Shown: positions 43,573 through 55,800 of the stretch, one piece after another
Numbering within the stretch: the stretch's first letter is position 1
Layout of the letters: every line of letters starts with the position of its first letter
Source of the DNA: Trichostrongylus colubriformis
Lineage: Eukaryota; Nematoda; Chromadorea; Rhabditida; Trichostrongylidae
Reading direction: 5' to 3'
Length of the DNA stretch: 64,000 nucleotides
Assembly (NCBI GenBank): GCA_963978905.1
Contig: OZ022258.1
Coordinates: forward strand, 36,951,282-37,015,281
Program-made: the position numbers and the translations under genes
The notes under the pieces: model-generated
Seen by the model: the letters and a program-made list of their open reading frames with translations, nothing else
The model's database searches: none
Told to the model about the DNA's origin: nothing

Positions 43573-43580
43573 CTTTTATA
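43573..43580 (-). promoter_or_regulatory. LTR TATA box
   Basis: Minus-strand TATAAAAGG about 120 nt into the LTR, predicting transcription start near 43545. Confidence 0.6.
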
Positions 43581-43706
43581 CTGGTCTCAGCCACAGAGGG
43601 CGGAGCCAACCGCGAGCGCGAAGCGCTACCGCAGTTGCAACCGCACGTGGATGGGCCGGGGAGCGCGATGCCCCCGGCGGCCACCGTCGCGATCCGCGAC
43701 AGGACA

Positions 43707-46619
43707 ACCCCGCAAAACTCGAGAAATTCCATTTCGATCCATTGTCACTTTAGATTTCGGATCAGTACAAAATTCTCTCTAAAACCCTGTCTGCCCTTTC
43801 ATCACGTTTCGGAAATGCTTCAGAGAAGCTTTCGTTACCCACATGAGCAGCTATTGAGAGACTTCCAGCTGAATTTGCAAAATAAAATGATATACTTTCT
43901 GTTACATTCTGTATGCGTGATGTTGGACCAGTGAGTTATATGTGGGCAAATTGCGATGCCTTATGTTAGAATGGTCGATGAATTTCCATAGCCAGAGAGT
44001 CACTTTTCAGGTCACTAGAGTGCTCTACTATCTGCTACTTCCAAGAGTTCATAGCTGAATGCCCGGAATCTGAAGAAGCACTCTTGGTGAAAAGACTTTT
44101 GCATAATCCGTGCTGCATTTACTGTATATTGATAACGGGTCAATTTAGAAGCTGAATATTGGTCAAATACATTCCATATCACTCACGTTCCATCCGACTA
44201 CCTACGAACAAATGGTACAGGAATGCAGGAATGTTCACGACACTGACTACATGAAAAAGAAACTACTCGGCATGAACGACTAATCAATTTTTCGCGGGAT
44301 AAGAAAATTTAATGAATTTTCGAATTTGAAAACATGTAAGAAAGTGTTACTGGAGCGGAATCGATGGTCCCATGTCCTCCTTGAGTGCTTGGTAAATCGT
44401 CCATGAGTGCGACGAAGATCCTCTTTTTCAATACTCTATTGAAAGCACTTTGGAGCCGTCCCATCTGTATATGATCTGAAAGGCGGAGTGCTGCACTAAA
44501 CATGGTATATTTTTGTGAAGGATGGTGAAGATGAGAGTTCGGCTGGTGGCCTAGACTTCTAGTAGGCCGATACTGACAACACATTGAGAGTTAGAGAGCC
44601 GTTGAAGTATGAGTGCTCAAAGGTGTCGTGCACGGAAACTTCTTGATTCAAGCTCCTTCTGAAATCTCTGCACTGTGTATAGTACTGGAATATAAACACA
44701 GAAAACCAAAAAAACTTTTTTGCAACGCAAAAAAAGAAAATCTGAAAAAAAAACGCAACTCATTCCAGCTTACGCAGAACAAGCAGTATTTCTTGTAAGG
44801 CCGGTTGATTTTCCTAGAGTAAAATATAGTGTTCTAATCAATTGCCTATTTGGTCGATTTTTGTCGGCTGAACCAACCACATCGCCTGCCTGGAAATCGG
44901 TCCCATTATGATGCTCACAGAAACTTAGCCTTTTCATAACGCAGAAAAGTTTATATGAAGGATTTTCGTTTGAAAACAATCAACAATCTCACACTGGAGA
45001 GGGTTCTCGATATTATATTCTCACTCCTCCAAAATCACTGTCCTGAACAATCATTCTCCAACAACCCTTTTTACGCCGGATGTAGTTGTTGATTGATAGT
45101 CACGGCGCCATGTTCTACTATGCATTTCAAGCATGCTGCCTAGCATATGTTGTTGATCTTTGAATTTTGGTAGTAGAGCGTGTAAGTGGTTCGAAATGGA
45201 AAGCGAATGAAATTAAGCGCAATGTCAGCGCAATGTGAAGGTTATTCCTGCATCCTTAATCCATCAACCCATTTCAGTGATGGCATGTCTAACTGAACAT
45301 TCTCCTTTTCAGCTTACCTGTGCCGATTCCAGTTATGACTGAGCCTAATTATTTACTCACAGGTATATCAACCATGTCATACCATAACCATCAACACTCA
45401 CTCATTGCCATACATACCTCCAACAGCGGAGCCTATTGTCTATTGCATTCCCAGTATTTTGCCAGCTATTCTACGTTGTCGTGGAAAAGCAAAGGGCGTA
45501 GAACATAATACCGGAATCTGTTATTTCAAGCCGTCCTTTCTGTCTTAGCCTTTTGAGACAGTGAAATTCAAGGATGGGGTCATTCCACGAGCCGGTCTAG
45601 ATGACTGGATTGGCTATACCGCGCGCATCACACGATGTTCTGTGATAGGCAGTGCCGAATTGCTGTTTTCTGAAAACTCTTTCAGCCATTATCACTGGAA
45701 CAAAACCACTGCTTATCATCTCGAGCCCGTGGTTTTATGAAAATTTCACCCCTGTGCATTGCTGACTCTTTGGAGTGGTTCATCACCCATTCCCGCTCTT
45801 TCACACAGAAATCTCTAATTTCAAGCGATCTGGACTGATAGCCCGTGGTTCCATAGGATTTTAATCTGCAGCATTACCCATCCGTTGGAGCGGTTCGTTA
45901 CTCTTCCCAGTCCCCTATACAAAAAGCGACGGTTTTGATTGATATTGATCCATACTGGAAATTCATAGGATTTACTCTGTGCACTCGCGTTTACCTATTG
46001 ATGCAATCGAATACTCGCTCCTTCCCTCTTATGTATAATACATTTTCACAGCTTCAACACTAACTCACATCGCACTGCGTATTTTCCCATTTTAGCTCCG
46101 CCTTCATCGACGCGGGCCCATTCCTTGTGTGTAGCATTTGCTTCTCACGTTTATTTGATTTTCCCACGCTCAGGCTTCCGGAACACACTACGATTTCTAT
46201 TCAAACTCCGCCCTTTAACGCACAAAATTCGCCCATCATATAATCCCTCCGAGGCGTCTGCTACTACTGACCATTCCCAGTTCTGTCCCGGTCTCTAAAA
46301 CACTCGCGAATCAAACTGTAATTTTTATAGTGAGCACCCGAATGTTACATGTTCCACTCTTGCAAGCGAGTTTCCGCTCTGACGAAAGCTTAGCGATCGA
46401 CATATTTGTTACAACTGATTTCGGAACGGAAACGGAAGGAGTAACTGTGCGAATAACACGGTAGATTTTGCAATCTGGAAAAGGCAAATACTAGTCGACT
46501 TATATTGGAGAAGTCCATATCGCATAATTAAATACTGTGATAAGCGCAGTACTGAATCGGTTCTATACAGACAAATATCACGGTTTGGAATTTCACACAG
46601 TCTAGTATTGGTAACTATC
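43707..46619. other. no complete gene
   Basis: Contains the orphan exon at 44309-44475, a diverged end of the TGGGTCATTCC family (about 44700-44990), a possible tiny plus exon at 45313-45361 (acceptor ctccttttcag, donor ACAG/GTATAT), and a diverged direct repeat (agcccgtggtt...ttggagtggttc) at 45722 and 45840. Confidence 0.4.
44309..44475 (-). CDS. unidentified 3'-terminal exon
   Basis: After acceptor ccgcctttcag the frame reads HIQMGRLQSAFNRVLKKRIF then VALMDDLPSTQGGHGTIDSA and stops at 44309 (54 residues). Basic helix followed by an acidic/serine tail. Protein-like but not recognised. Upstream exons not found. Confidence 0.33.
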
Positions 46620-49120
46620 TACGCGCATTTCAACGATTAGCGGTACATACATGGGAAGTGATCCAGGGTCGCCTCCTATTAATAGATCCCATGTCCACTT
46701 CGGGATAGCCTGGCTAACCATTTAGAGTATACCCACCCCAATGAAAGCCTGGCAACCTGCTCGTGGGCTTACATCCTTCCGAAAACAGCAATAAGGATGG
46801 GTCCCATTCATTCTAACATGAGGGAGCCCCCAATAGCGCAGCAATGAAAAGGACCGCTCTGGAGAGGCAGCTACAATCTCATTCTCAAATCTATAACAAG
46901 ATAAATCGGAACGCCTAAGATGGCGATCTGTGTCTTTAACGCATGAAACCTCGCATCGGAAGCGAGTATCCTATACATATATATATCATAGATCTGATGA
47001 TGCAAGCAAAATGTCAAGTACGACGTCATCGAACTGTCCAGAAGAAAATGCACCTCCTGCTACACGGGGTTCACGACACTGGACAAGAACTGTTCCTTTA
47101 GAGCAGGCGACAGGAGAGGCGTTGGCTGTGCGGGCTTTCTCGTCAGCATGCACTTGGCTATGAACATCGTCTCACCTACGCCACAAAAATCAAGCTACGG
47201 GTAGAACAAGCTCGAAGCATTCTATGTGGAATTGGAGAACTTTCAGCAAGAAGGCCATACCTTTTCCATGCACATCGACGGCGGCATCAAAGAACGAACT
47301 TCACATGGGAACCTACAGAACGGAATGGATTGAGCAGGGTGAAAGGTTGTCTGAGATAATTATGCCGACCAACTCCTAGGTATCTCACAGTCCCAGGAAC
47401 CCTCTCATCTCCGATGTACGCGGGGTTGCTTATTTGAGCTGGGCACCCACTGAACAATTCCCTAACTACAGAGGAACATTCACGATGTCCAGCGGAGTTC
47501 GCCACTTATGGGGCCGAAATGACCGGTCTTCATCATTCGGGCGGTACAGTTACTACTTCATGATGGGCAATAGAAAAGGTCATCCACTACACGAATCTCT
47601 TTGCTAGCCATGTCCACGTGTCTAGGAGGAATCTGAAGCAGGATGGATTTGTCTGTCATTCATTTTTCCCTCATCCACTAGTCGAAAACACCAAGACTGT
47701 GATGCGGTATATGAAGGGCGATCCGCAATCATTGGTAATCATCGTCAATTGCGTCTGTCTATCTATCTATCTAGTCCAGGTGCTCTCCATTCGAGCCATC
47801 TTGAAAAGGATTTCCAAAATTTCAGACGAAGGGCAGCAAGCAGGGATACGGAGGGGTCCAGTACAATCGATCACATTCACACGGTGACTAGGCTCGTTGG
47901 AGTGTCGCGAGTGTGCAAGCTGTCATTACGTCTCAGCCATTGATTTGAAGAAGGCCTTCGACTTCGTTGAGACAGAGCGCTTATTTGAGACCTAGGAAAC
48001 CTGGGTGTACCTACTACTACTACATAGGAGTAGTTAGCTCTATAGCCATTCTGCGATCATTCCACACGGAGGTCATTATCGACGTGAATAGAGGGGTTAG
48101 ACATGGCATAACATCTCTTCAAAACTTCTCAGCGCCACCTTTGAAAACGGCTTGCGAAATTGGAATGGGAAGGCATGGGACTGATGGTCGATGCCGGAAT
48201 CTACAGCACCTCAGCTTCGCTGATGGTACGTGCTCATAACATCAACAATCCTGAAAGCGGAGGGAGCGAATGCTAGCCGATCTCGATTGCGAGTGTGGAA
48301 AAATCATATTATAGCTGAACCTGACGAAAACGTGTTTATAAGAAACGGATTGGTACCTGATGCCCCATTCATGCTCAACTGAATGAGCATGGCTGAATGC
48401 TGCTGCTATGTATACTTAGATCGGGAAGTCATTGTGATGAACGATTGGCATCAGAGCTGAGCAGGAGGAAAAGAGCGGCATGGGTAGCCTACAAGACCAT
48501 CGAGCGAATAGTGAAGAAGTTGAAGAACATCCGACTTCGTGCTCATCTCTTCGATTTCGCTGTCCTTCCTGCCCTAACATAGCCTCAGATACTTGGACTC
48601 TACGTAAGCAGGAGGAGCATGCGGTCGGCGTAATCCAATGCGCAATCGAGAAGACGATGCTTAGGGCATTCCGGTATATGAAAGTGCATAGGGGAATCCA
48701 GAGTTGCAAGCTCCGTCGAAATCGAAGATCAGGGACGCCGCCGTATTTGCCAAAAAGTCAAGCATCAGTAGGGCCGGACACGTCATGCTATATCGAGATG
48801 ACCGTCAAACCAGAGCGATTAGCGACTGGATGCCTCGTGACAACAGACCTTGCAAGTCTGTTCCGTTGTATAGTCAAATTTTCTGAATTATTCATGTCAC
48901 AGGGCAGAGGCCACAGGTTGTCACAGGGTCACGGCCTAGATTCGTGTGTCCCAACCGTCACCCGAGAAAAGGAGTCCCATGGGGCTCAACTGGCTTGCGA
49001 CAGGGACAAATGGAGGCGCTGCTGGCTCTCGACCGATGCTTTGATAAGCAACGGGACGACAGGTGATTCAGGTGATCAGTTCGGTATGGCCACCGTCAAT
49101 GTACCACCTTACACTGCACC
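46620..49120 (+). pseudogene. RTE-type non-LTR retrotransposon relic (endonuclease-RT)
   Basis: Plus-strand copy of the family at 27810-29400. ATG at 46920 begins MAICVFNA then shifts; DLMMQAKCQVRRH, GVGCAGFLVSMHLAMNIV and KLEAFYVELENFQQ (endonuclease part, to 47270); SDEGQQAGIRRGP and AIDLKKAFDFVETERLF (RT, 47830-47980); IIDVNRGVRHG and LQHLSFADGT (RT palm, 48070-48230); TIERIVKKLKNIRLRAHLF, SDTWTLRKQEEHAVGVIQ and CDRDKWRRCWL (48490-49030, 3' part). The FADD box reads FADG, and there are many stops and shifts, so it is dead. 46620-46919 looks like the element's leader. Confidence 0.87.
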
Positions 49121-49865
49121 TGTCTTTAACAACGCTCCATGATCAACCTAAGAAGGGCAATGGATCTCGTGATTCAGGGAAGCTTGTCGAAGACCCTTTT
49201 ATCACTTTTTGCCGCCTGTTATGAATGCGAATCAGTTACCGCTGATACACCATACATAGCACCCATTAATATCGCTGGTGCACCATTAACCCACAAGGCA
49301 CAACGCTTGAGGTAATCAACTTTACTGCGACATGAATTGCGGACGGTCAGACGGACGGACGGACACACACAAAGCGACAGAACTGAGTTACACAGAAGAT
49401 TTAGTGCTCTAGTACATGTCATGTGTTCTCAGTCTAAGTTTAAGAGCAAGACCTTCACCTGACCACATTCGTAGTGAGTCCGAAAAAACGACGCTAATGG
49501 CCACTGAAGCACAGTGAGTACTGTGAGAGTAGTCTAACGAATAGAGCAGGAGCAGATATTTGTTATCCGTTGTATTTAGAGCTAGAATAGTTACCAGAAA
49601 AGGACCCATGATACAGAAAAGTGTTGGAAAAACGGAAAAGCCACCTCGTACACTTGGGTTTACAGCTAACCGGTTCAGAATTCATTCCTTATTCGAAGGC
49701 ACAACCTCTGGAGCTTGCCCTTCCCGACAAGGCGTCACAACTAGTCCTATTTATGCTTCGTTGGCTCATACAATCACCAACACGGACCTTCACCAAAGTG
49801 AAAATGACGAATTTGGAAACATGCAACCACATTTTCTCCTCATTTATATTTTTCATCGTTCCAGA

Positions 49866-52800
49866 ATGAACATCAGCGTCGACGAACATGCTGAGAAGGA
49901 CTTCGAAGTGCTCCAAATAATAAACTCTATTTTGGCATCATTCTGTGGCTTGACAATACATTGTTACATTCTGTATAGGATATATAGGAATCATTCATCA
50001 CTGAGTCATTATCAAAATCTGATCGTCGTTCAGTCAGTCGTTGGGATCGTTTATATTCTAGCGCAACTGATTGCTAACAAGGTTGGTTTGGCTAAGGCTG
50101 AAAGTCACAGTCTGCTCTTGGATACCATTCATACCATACGACGCAGTCCGACTGTTGCTGTTCGCATTCCACTTTTATTTTCTGAAACACCTGTTTCACT
50201 AAGTAGCAATCCACTATTTCGGCTTTCTTTTCCTTCGTTATCCATAGATCTCAATGCCTTACTCCTTTTATTCAAAAATGACAAACTTTTTCTCAACTGA
50301 AAGTGTATAAGCAAAATTACCGATGGTGGTGTTGTTGAGGGAGGGGCACTTCACTGCGCTGTGCATCCTCAATGTTGACGACAAGAGCACGAACGGATGA
50401 GGCGCTGGCAAATTCGACTTCGAAGGATCATCCTGTTTGTAAAGACTAGCAGCTTATTCGAGGGTGAGAAAGAACTCACCTCTATTCCTAAGCAGTAGTC
50501 AAAAATATACCATTGAACATGCATGGATAGCCGTAGGGATCTTGAACGGATACCATGCTGGTGGGAGGGTCACATGATGGGAACACCCTTCCTGCACTAG
50601 CACCACAGTCTTTCTTGCTTTCGTTTCAATCCCCATACTTTGGTGTGGTTTGATTTCGTACTGAGATCACATAAATTATGACTCTCTCTGCACCAGACTG
50701 GCCCTGCTAGGCTTGTCACGGTGTATTGACCGGCCAATTGTGCTTTATTCATTTACAAAGTTACTTCTCTTTGATTGCATGAAAGCTATGAAAGCTCCAT
50801 GGTCGACGCACAAAAGCGCAACACGGTTAGAACATACTGTTTAAAGCTTCTTGTCATCGCTATCAGCCTTCATCACATTGGATCGCTCACAGTTGATGTT
50901 CCCTTTCCATCCAACATAACACCTATAAATGTCAACGCTCCACAATCATCCCAAAGAGGAATACTTTCAGTGACACTTGCTTTCCAACGCTCTTTGACAA
51001 CCACAATCAGCTGTTGTCGAGACGGGCACTTATGCATATAGTTGTTACGTGGGATGGGAGGGGGATGTCAATGGTGGGTGATCCGAAGTGATAGCAGCTG
51101 ATAGTGACTGGCAAAGAGTGATGGAAGACAAATGCCACCAGATGATGTGCTCTTCGCGTCGACGATGAAGCGTAGACTCTTATATGTAATAAGAGGATGG
51201 AAAGTGGATATCAACGGTAGGTGATCTAAAGGGATAACAGCGATAAGGGCTGACAAGGAAGGCCAGATGGCGAGTTCTATTAGATTCATCGGACTATTCT
51301 GGGTGACAGTGCAGTGTACGCCCTCACAAGTGCTACGTAAATAGGTACGCGTAAACAGGCATAGGTACGAGTAAATTACTAGTAGGTCATCGGAGCCACA
51401 GTCGGTAACAGCTAGTGGAGACTGACAAGAGACTATAACAGTTGAGTGTGAAGGAATTCGAAACAACGCTCACTGATGCAATACGATCACTTCGTCCCAT
51501 GTAGTGAATGATCAATGGATCAATAAATTTTGTTCCTGATCAAACATCTGTTGTTACAAAGATCGACCGCCACATCGTCAAATCCTACCGAAAAGTGTGG
51601 TGTGACATTAAGTGGTAAACGACAGAATTAAAACACTTTCCAGTGAGCCATTATTCGTACTCGAACATCGGTAAGTACATAATGTTTTGACCGCTACTGT
51701 GCGTGAACTCCAGAATGGTGATACGTTCGAAAGATACCAGTTCAGCGCTGAATGCTGCGTTTACCACGGATCATGAATGTGGGTTCATCGGTATTGTCAG
51801 TATCGACCAATTTTACGTGACAAAATTCTGTGGATATTCGAGCAGTACTTTGCGATGGCCTGTTATTGAGCATTTAGTAGTGGCCTTCTTTTCGAACGCA
51901 AAAGGACGAAAAGATAGTAAAGGATGAGGAAAGGTGGAAAATGTATGCCAGATTGCATTAACGGCACACTCCGCGGCAATATATTAGCTATCCACCTCAC
52001 GGTGCAGTCAGATACTCGGATCGTTGTCCAGGCTTCACCCTTCGAGAGTCGCCGCGAAAAAGGCTTCTGCTAACGGCGTAAAGTCCGCACTGAGTCACTC
52101 TGATTCCGCCATCCGCACTTCGCACTAGACGGATCATTTTTCAACGAGGCATTAGAGGCAGCATTAGGGGATAGTCGGACGAAAAGTAAAAGAATTAGTG
52201 CATATGAAAGTTGAAATGCCTAGTAACAGGACAGTGGAGAAAAAACGGATGGAAATGGCTAAAAACCCGTCCCACCGTTGGTTCTTGACGCGGACGACCT
52301 GTCCTTCAAGAGGGGAGTAGTCTGATCTAGTTTTCCATTGGCATGTTGCTAAGTAAATGAAAGGGAATGTTCAGAAATACGACAACATCTATTTTTTAGA
52401 GTGAGCTTCAAGCTAAAACTGCGAGAGCGCGCCGCAGAACCTTCGATCCTGCCGCATCTCCTTGGCCGCTCCCACCCCAGTCAATCGGGAATTACGTCAT
52501 GGGGGGCGTTGTATCCAAGAGGAGGAACAGCTGGACGGTTTGCGGCGTTTTGCAGGGTTTCTACAGCACGGAGGGGCGGGCGGGAGTTCGCCGGAAGTTT
52601 TTCACCGGGAGTTCGACACAGATAGCCTTCTTAGGCCCAGGACTACCATGTGAGTGACTGCTTGTAGGGATTTCTATGTTACCGCATTACCCCTAATGCT
52701 GTCTTTAACTTCCGAAAGTAAGCTTATCAGCGCGTGCGATAAAGGTTTAAAGTCTGCAATCGTGACTGCGTTTTAGGTGATCAGGCGGAGCGAAAAGAAG

Positions 52801-55800
52801 CACATAGATTCAGACAATTAGGCGATTAGGTGGGAACAATAAATGTGTTTCAATTAATGCGCTTGATCTATTCATGGCCTGGATGGTATGATCGCCTAAT
52901 TCGCGAATACTCAGGCTGCAGTAGTGGTACAGGGACTGTAGTCAGTTTTCTTTCTGTTTTCTTCTCTGGTGAGTGAATAAAGTTCCCCTCATTCAGTAGT
53001 GGGCGCGATCACGTGTGCCTTTGGTACTCTCCAAGGCAACCGGGTCAGATATCAACATGGAGAGCGCACAGCAAGCGTCGCAATGTGCGGATGCAACCCA
53101 ACGATGAGATATAACAAACACAAAAAAATCGCTCGAAGAATTGGTACTGAACTGCCCTCTTCAAGATTCGCTGTGCCTCGGAGCTGTGCGGAAAGACAAG
53201 AGAGCGCCACGCAGTAAAACCAGATCTTCAACAACAGCAGCTTATGGCTCTTACCTGAATAGTGTCCTTAGTGCTTGATGCATGAACGGTTATACAATTA
53301 GCTCATTGAGTTTAACTCTTCTCGCTTGTAATTCTACCATCTCCATCTGGGAGTAGTTATGAGTTCGATGGGAGCGCTTTGTATTGATCAGGTAGTCTGA
53401 TGACAGGGACGGCAGCAACATTAGAAGCACACATCGATCATTGAATTGATCCACGTACCCCTTGGCGGATAGATCGCTTTGTAGCTGGAAACGTGGAACC
53501 CTCGCGGCTGTACTACAAGAGCACTGCGTCTACGAGCCGCGACGAGGGAGCGAAGTATGGCCCCGCCTGCCTCCTTGGCGTGTTCTAGAAGCCTTGGCAG
53601 TCATGTGGCCTGGTCCCTGTCGTTCACCTTTCCTTCCCAGAGCATGTTTTCCCGCTCCTTTTAAACATCTGGATATTTAGCGAGTCAATTGATTTAGTAT
53701 TATTCCAAAACGCTCCTTCAATAGAGATGCGTAAGAGCGACTTACTGCTTTGTAGGCGCTGCAACACTGGGAGGGTAATTAGGCGATACTTTATGTGGCA
53801 TCTTGAGTACCATACCAAATATACAGCATTGAAACAGATAACTGTTTTTTTAATTTCCTAAGAGATTAATACTCCCAAATCACGTTCGCATTTCAGAGAC
53901 AAACCCTGTTAGGGGAAACACTTATGTCCTTCTCCTTCCTGCCATTCAGTCCACTCACTCAGAAAATAATGCAATCCTTCCTTGCATCGCTGTATGCTCT
54001 CGAACAATTCCTCATCATGATTTTCAACATTCATCGAGTGCTCTTACTCTTGAGGTAAATTCATTCGTCAACTGCAGTCAACTGCACTTAAAAGAATCGT
54101 CCACGAAAATTGAGTTTTTCTGTTACCCATATATTTATGTTGTGTTTGCTGATGTGGGCTGCTCACGAGAAAAGATATGAACCCGGCTAAGATAGAGCAC
54201 CACGAAGCCACGCCCGGTTGGGCGGGGCATCAGAGCAAGTGCCCACCTCGTTGTCCGCCGTGGTCGTAGACGCATTGCAGGAAAGAGTCACGTGAACAGT
54301 CCCACTCTCCGTTTCCAACCGCGGCGGATGATAGGACGGAGCTTCAATAACCTTCGCAACTAATTCATTTTTGTACTCGGAGGCCCGGCCCACCCGTTCG
54401 AGAATCCGGGTAACTCGGCCGAATTCTCACTTTTTCGCGTAAAACTTTGCATGCGGCCCTTATTAGGTAAGCAATTTTGAAATTTCAATAGAGCAATTTT
54501 ACAATTTCAACAAAACAACAAAATTGATTGGGTACAGCATAACTATACAGGTAACCAAGAAACCCATTTCTCCGTGAACGATTCCTTTAAACTAAAGGCA
54601 ATCAGAGAAGTCATTCAAGCGGCAACATTCGCTGTTTAGTTCGGAGGCATTAACGAAGACAGTATAACCTCAAAAATGCAACCTTTTCGTGGGTGGTCAG
54701 TCCATCGACCTGCAGATGCTGTGCCCTTCGTACGAATAGAGTGTTGTAGGGGTTTACATTTTCGGGCTCTAGAAGGTGCTATGTGTCGTGACGGGCAGAG
54801 TTCAACAGGAAAAACGGCCGCCGCAGAGGAGAAAAGGAGTAGAGTTCAACAATAAGGGAAGCATACGCTTCTTGCTGTTCCTCACTCCCTACCTTCGAAT
54901 GACAAAGTTTATTGACGCCTTCTCTCTGAAGCTCTTTCTCTGAATGGTTTGGCCATGAGCGATAGATTGTAGTATGGCCTTACTTTGAATCTTTGATGGA
55001 GAAGCGTAATCATGTTCTCTTCCAGACCACAGTGGATCAAAACTTTCTATGTGCTGTTCACGCCGTTTGTCCTCATCTATGCGATTGCTTTTGGTGCAGC
55101 AAACTCGTTGTCGGTAAGCAGCCTTCAATTGGACGTGCGATCTCGGAAACTTCATGACAACTGTTTGTGTTGACAAGTAAATATAAAGGAAATAAGTATT
55201 AGGTCGTCCGGAAAGTTCTCTAGCTCTCGATCTCTGAATCCGAATGAGCATATCGCTGCTCATATAAAATTTCATTATGAGAGATAAGAACCTAAGATAA
55301 GAGATTTTTGCCAGGAAGGGAAAGGGTCGCTCATTCCGGTTGCCAAAAACTGTGAAGATCTAGGAGCGATGAATTCGTTAGAGGTCGCTTCAGCATCGTT
55401 TTGGGCCTTGAAGCGTTCCTCTAGAAGAAAGCGGTTCAGAAGCGTGAGGAAATCGTGATCCATGGGGCTAAGTTAGATGATTATGGCGGATCCCGCAAAA
55501 TTCCGTGGCCCAATGTTGAAACTGGAGCGAGGCAACGTGGAGCACATTTGCGCCCCATTAATGAACCTTCTCTCAACGTAACGCACTACACACATTGAAG
55601 TCGCGCGCTATTTGCCCTTGCGGCATACCACGATCCGAACTTACACTCAGAAGATGTGGACCTACTGCATGAGACACGGTGAAGCCTTTTCAAGCATGCA
55701 CTCCACCGCTGAACGCGTCCTACAATGTGTAGTTGAGCGCATTTTCACTTTCTTCTCTGTTATGAGCCTCACTTTCCGCGAATGGACAGCCAATCTATCA

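Larger units (their letters stand above)
34729..43701 (-). mobile_element. BEL/Pao-type LTR retrotransposon, gag-only, complete ends
   Basis: 8,973 bp between identical 5-bp target duplications GGACA (34724-34728, 43702-43706). LTRs are 683 bp each. Orientation is minus, shown by gag, a TATA box, a polyadenylation signal and a primer-binding site next to the 43019 boundary. Five LTR mismatches in 683 bp (0.7 percent) indicate a young insertion. Gag is intact, yet between the gag stop (39695) and the 3' LTR (35411) no protease, RT, RNase H or integrase motif is visible, so it probably depends on another element for mobility. BEL/Pao assignment follows from the Gag core and zinc knuckles and the 5-bp duplication. 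Confidence 0.9.
43019..43701 (-). repeat. 5' LTR (element orientation)
   Basis: 683 bp, TGTCGCGGAT...ATCCGCGACA, 99.3 percent identical to the LTR at 34729. Contains the promoter and polyadenylation signals. Confidence 0.95.

Noticed and set aside
48480..49142. 220-codon plus frame as a host gene
   Set aside because: It follows RTE 3' segments with frame switches; part of the RTE relic.
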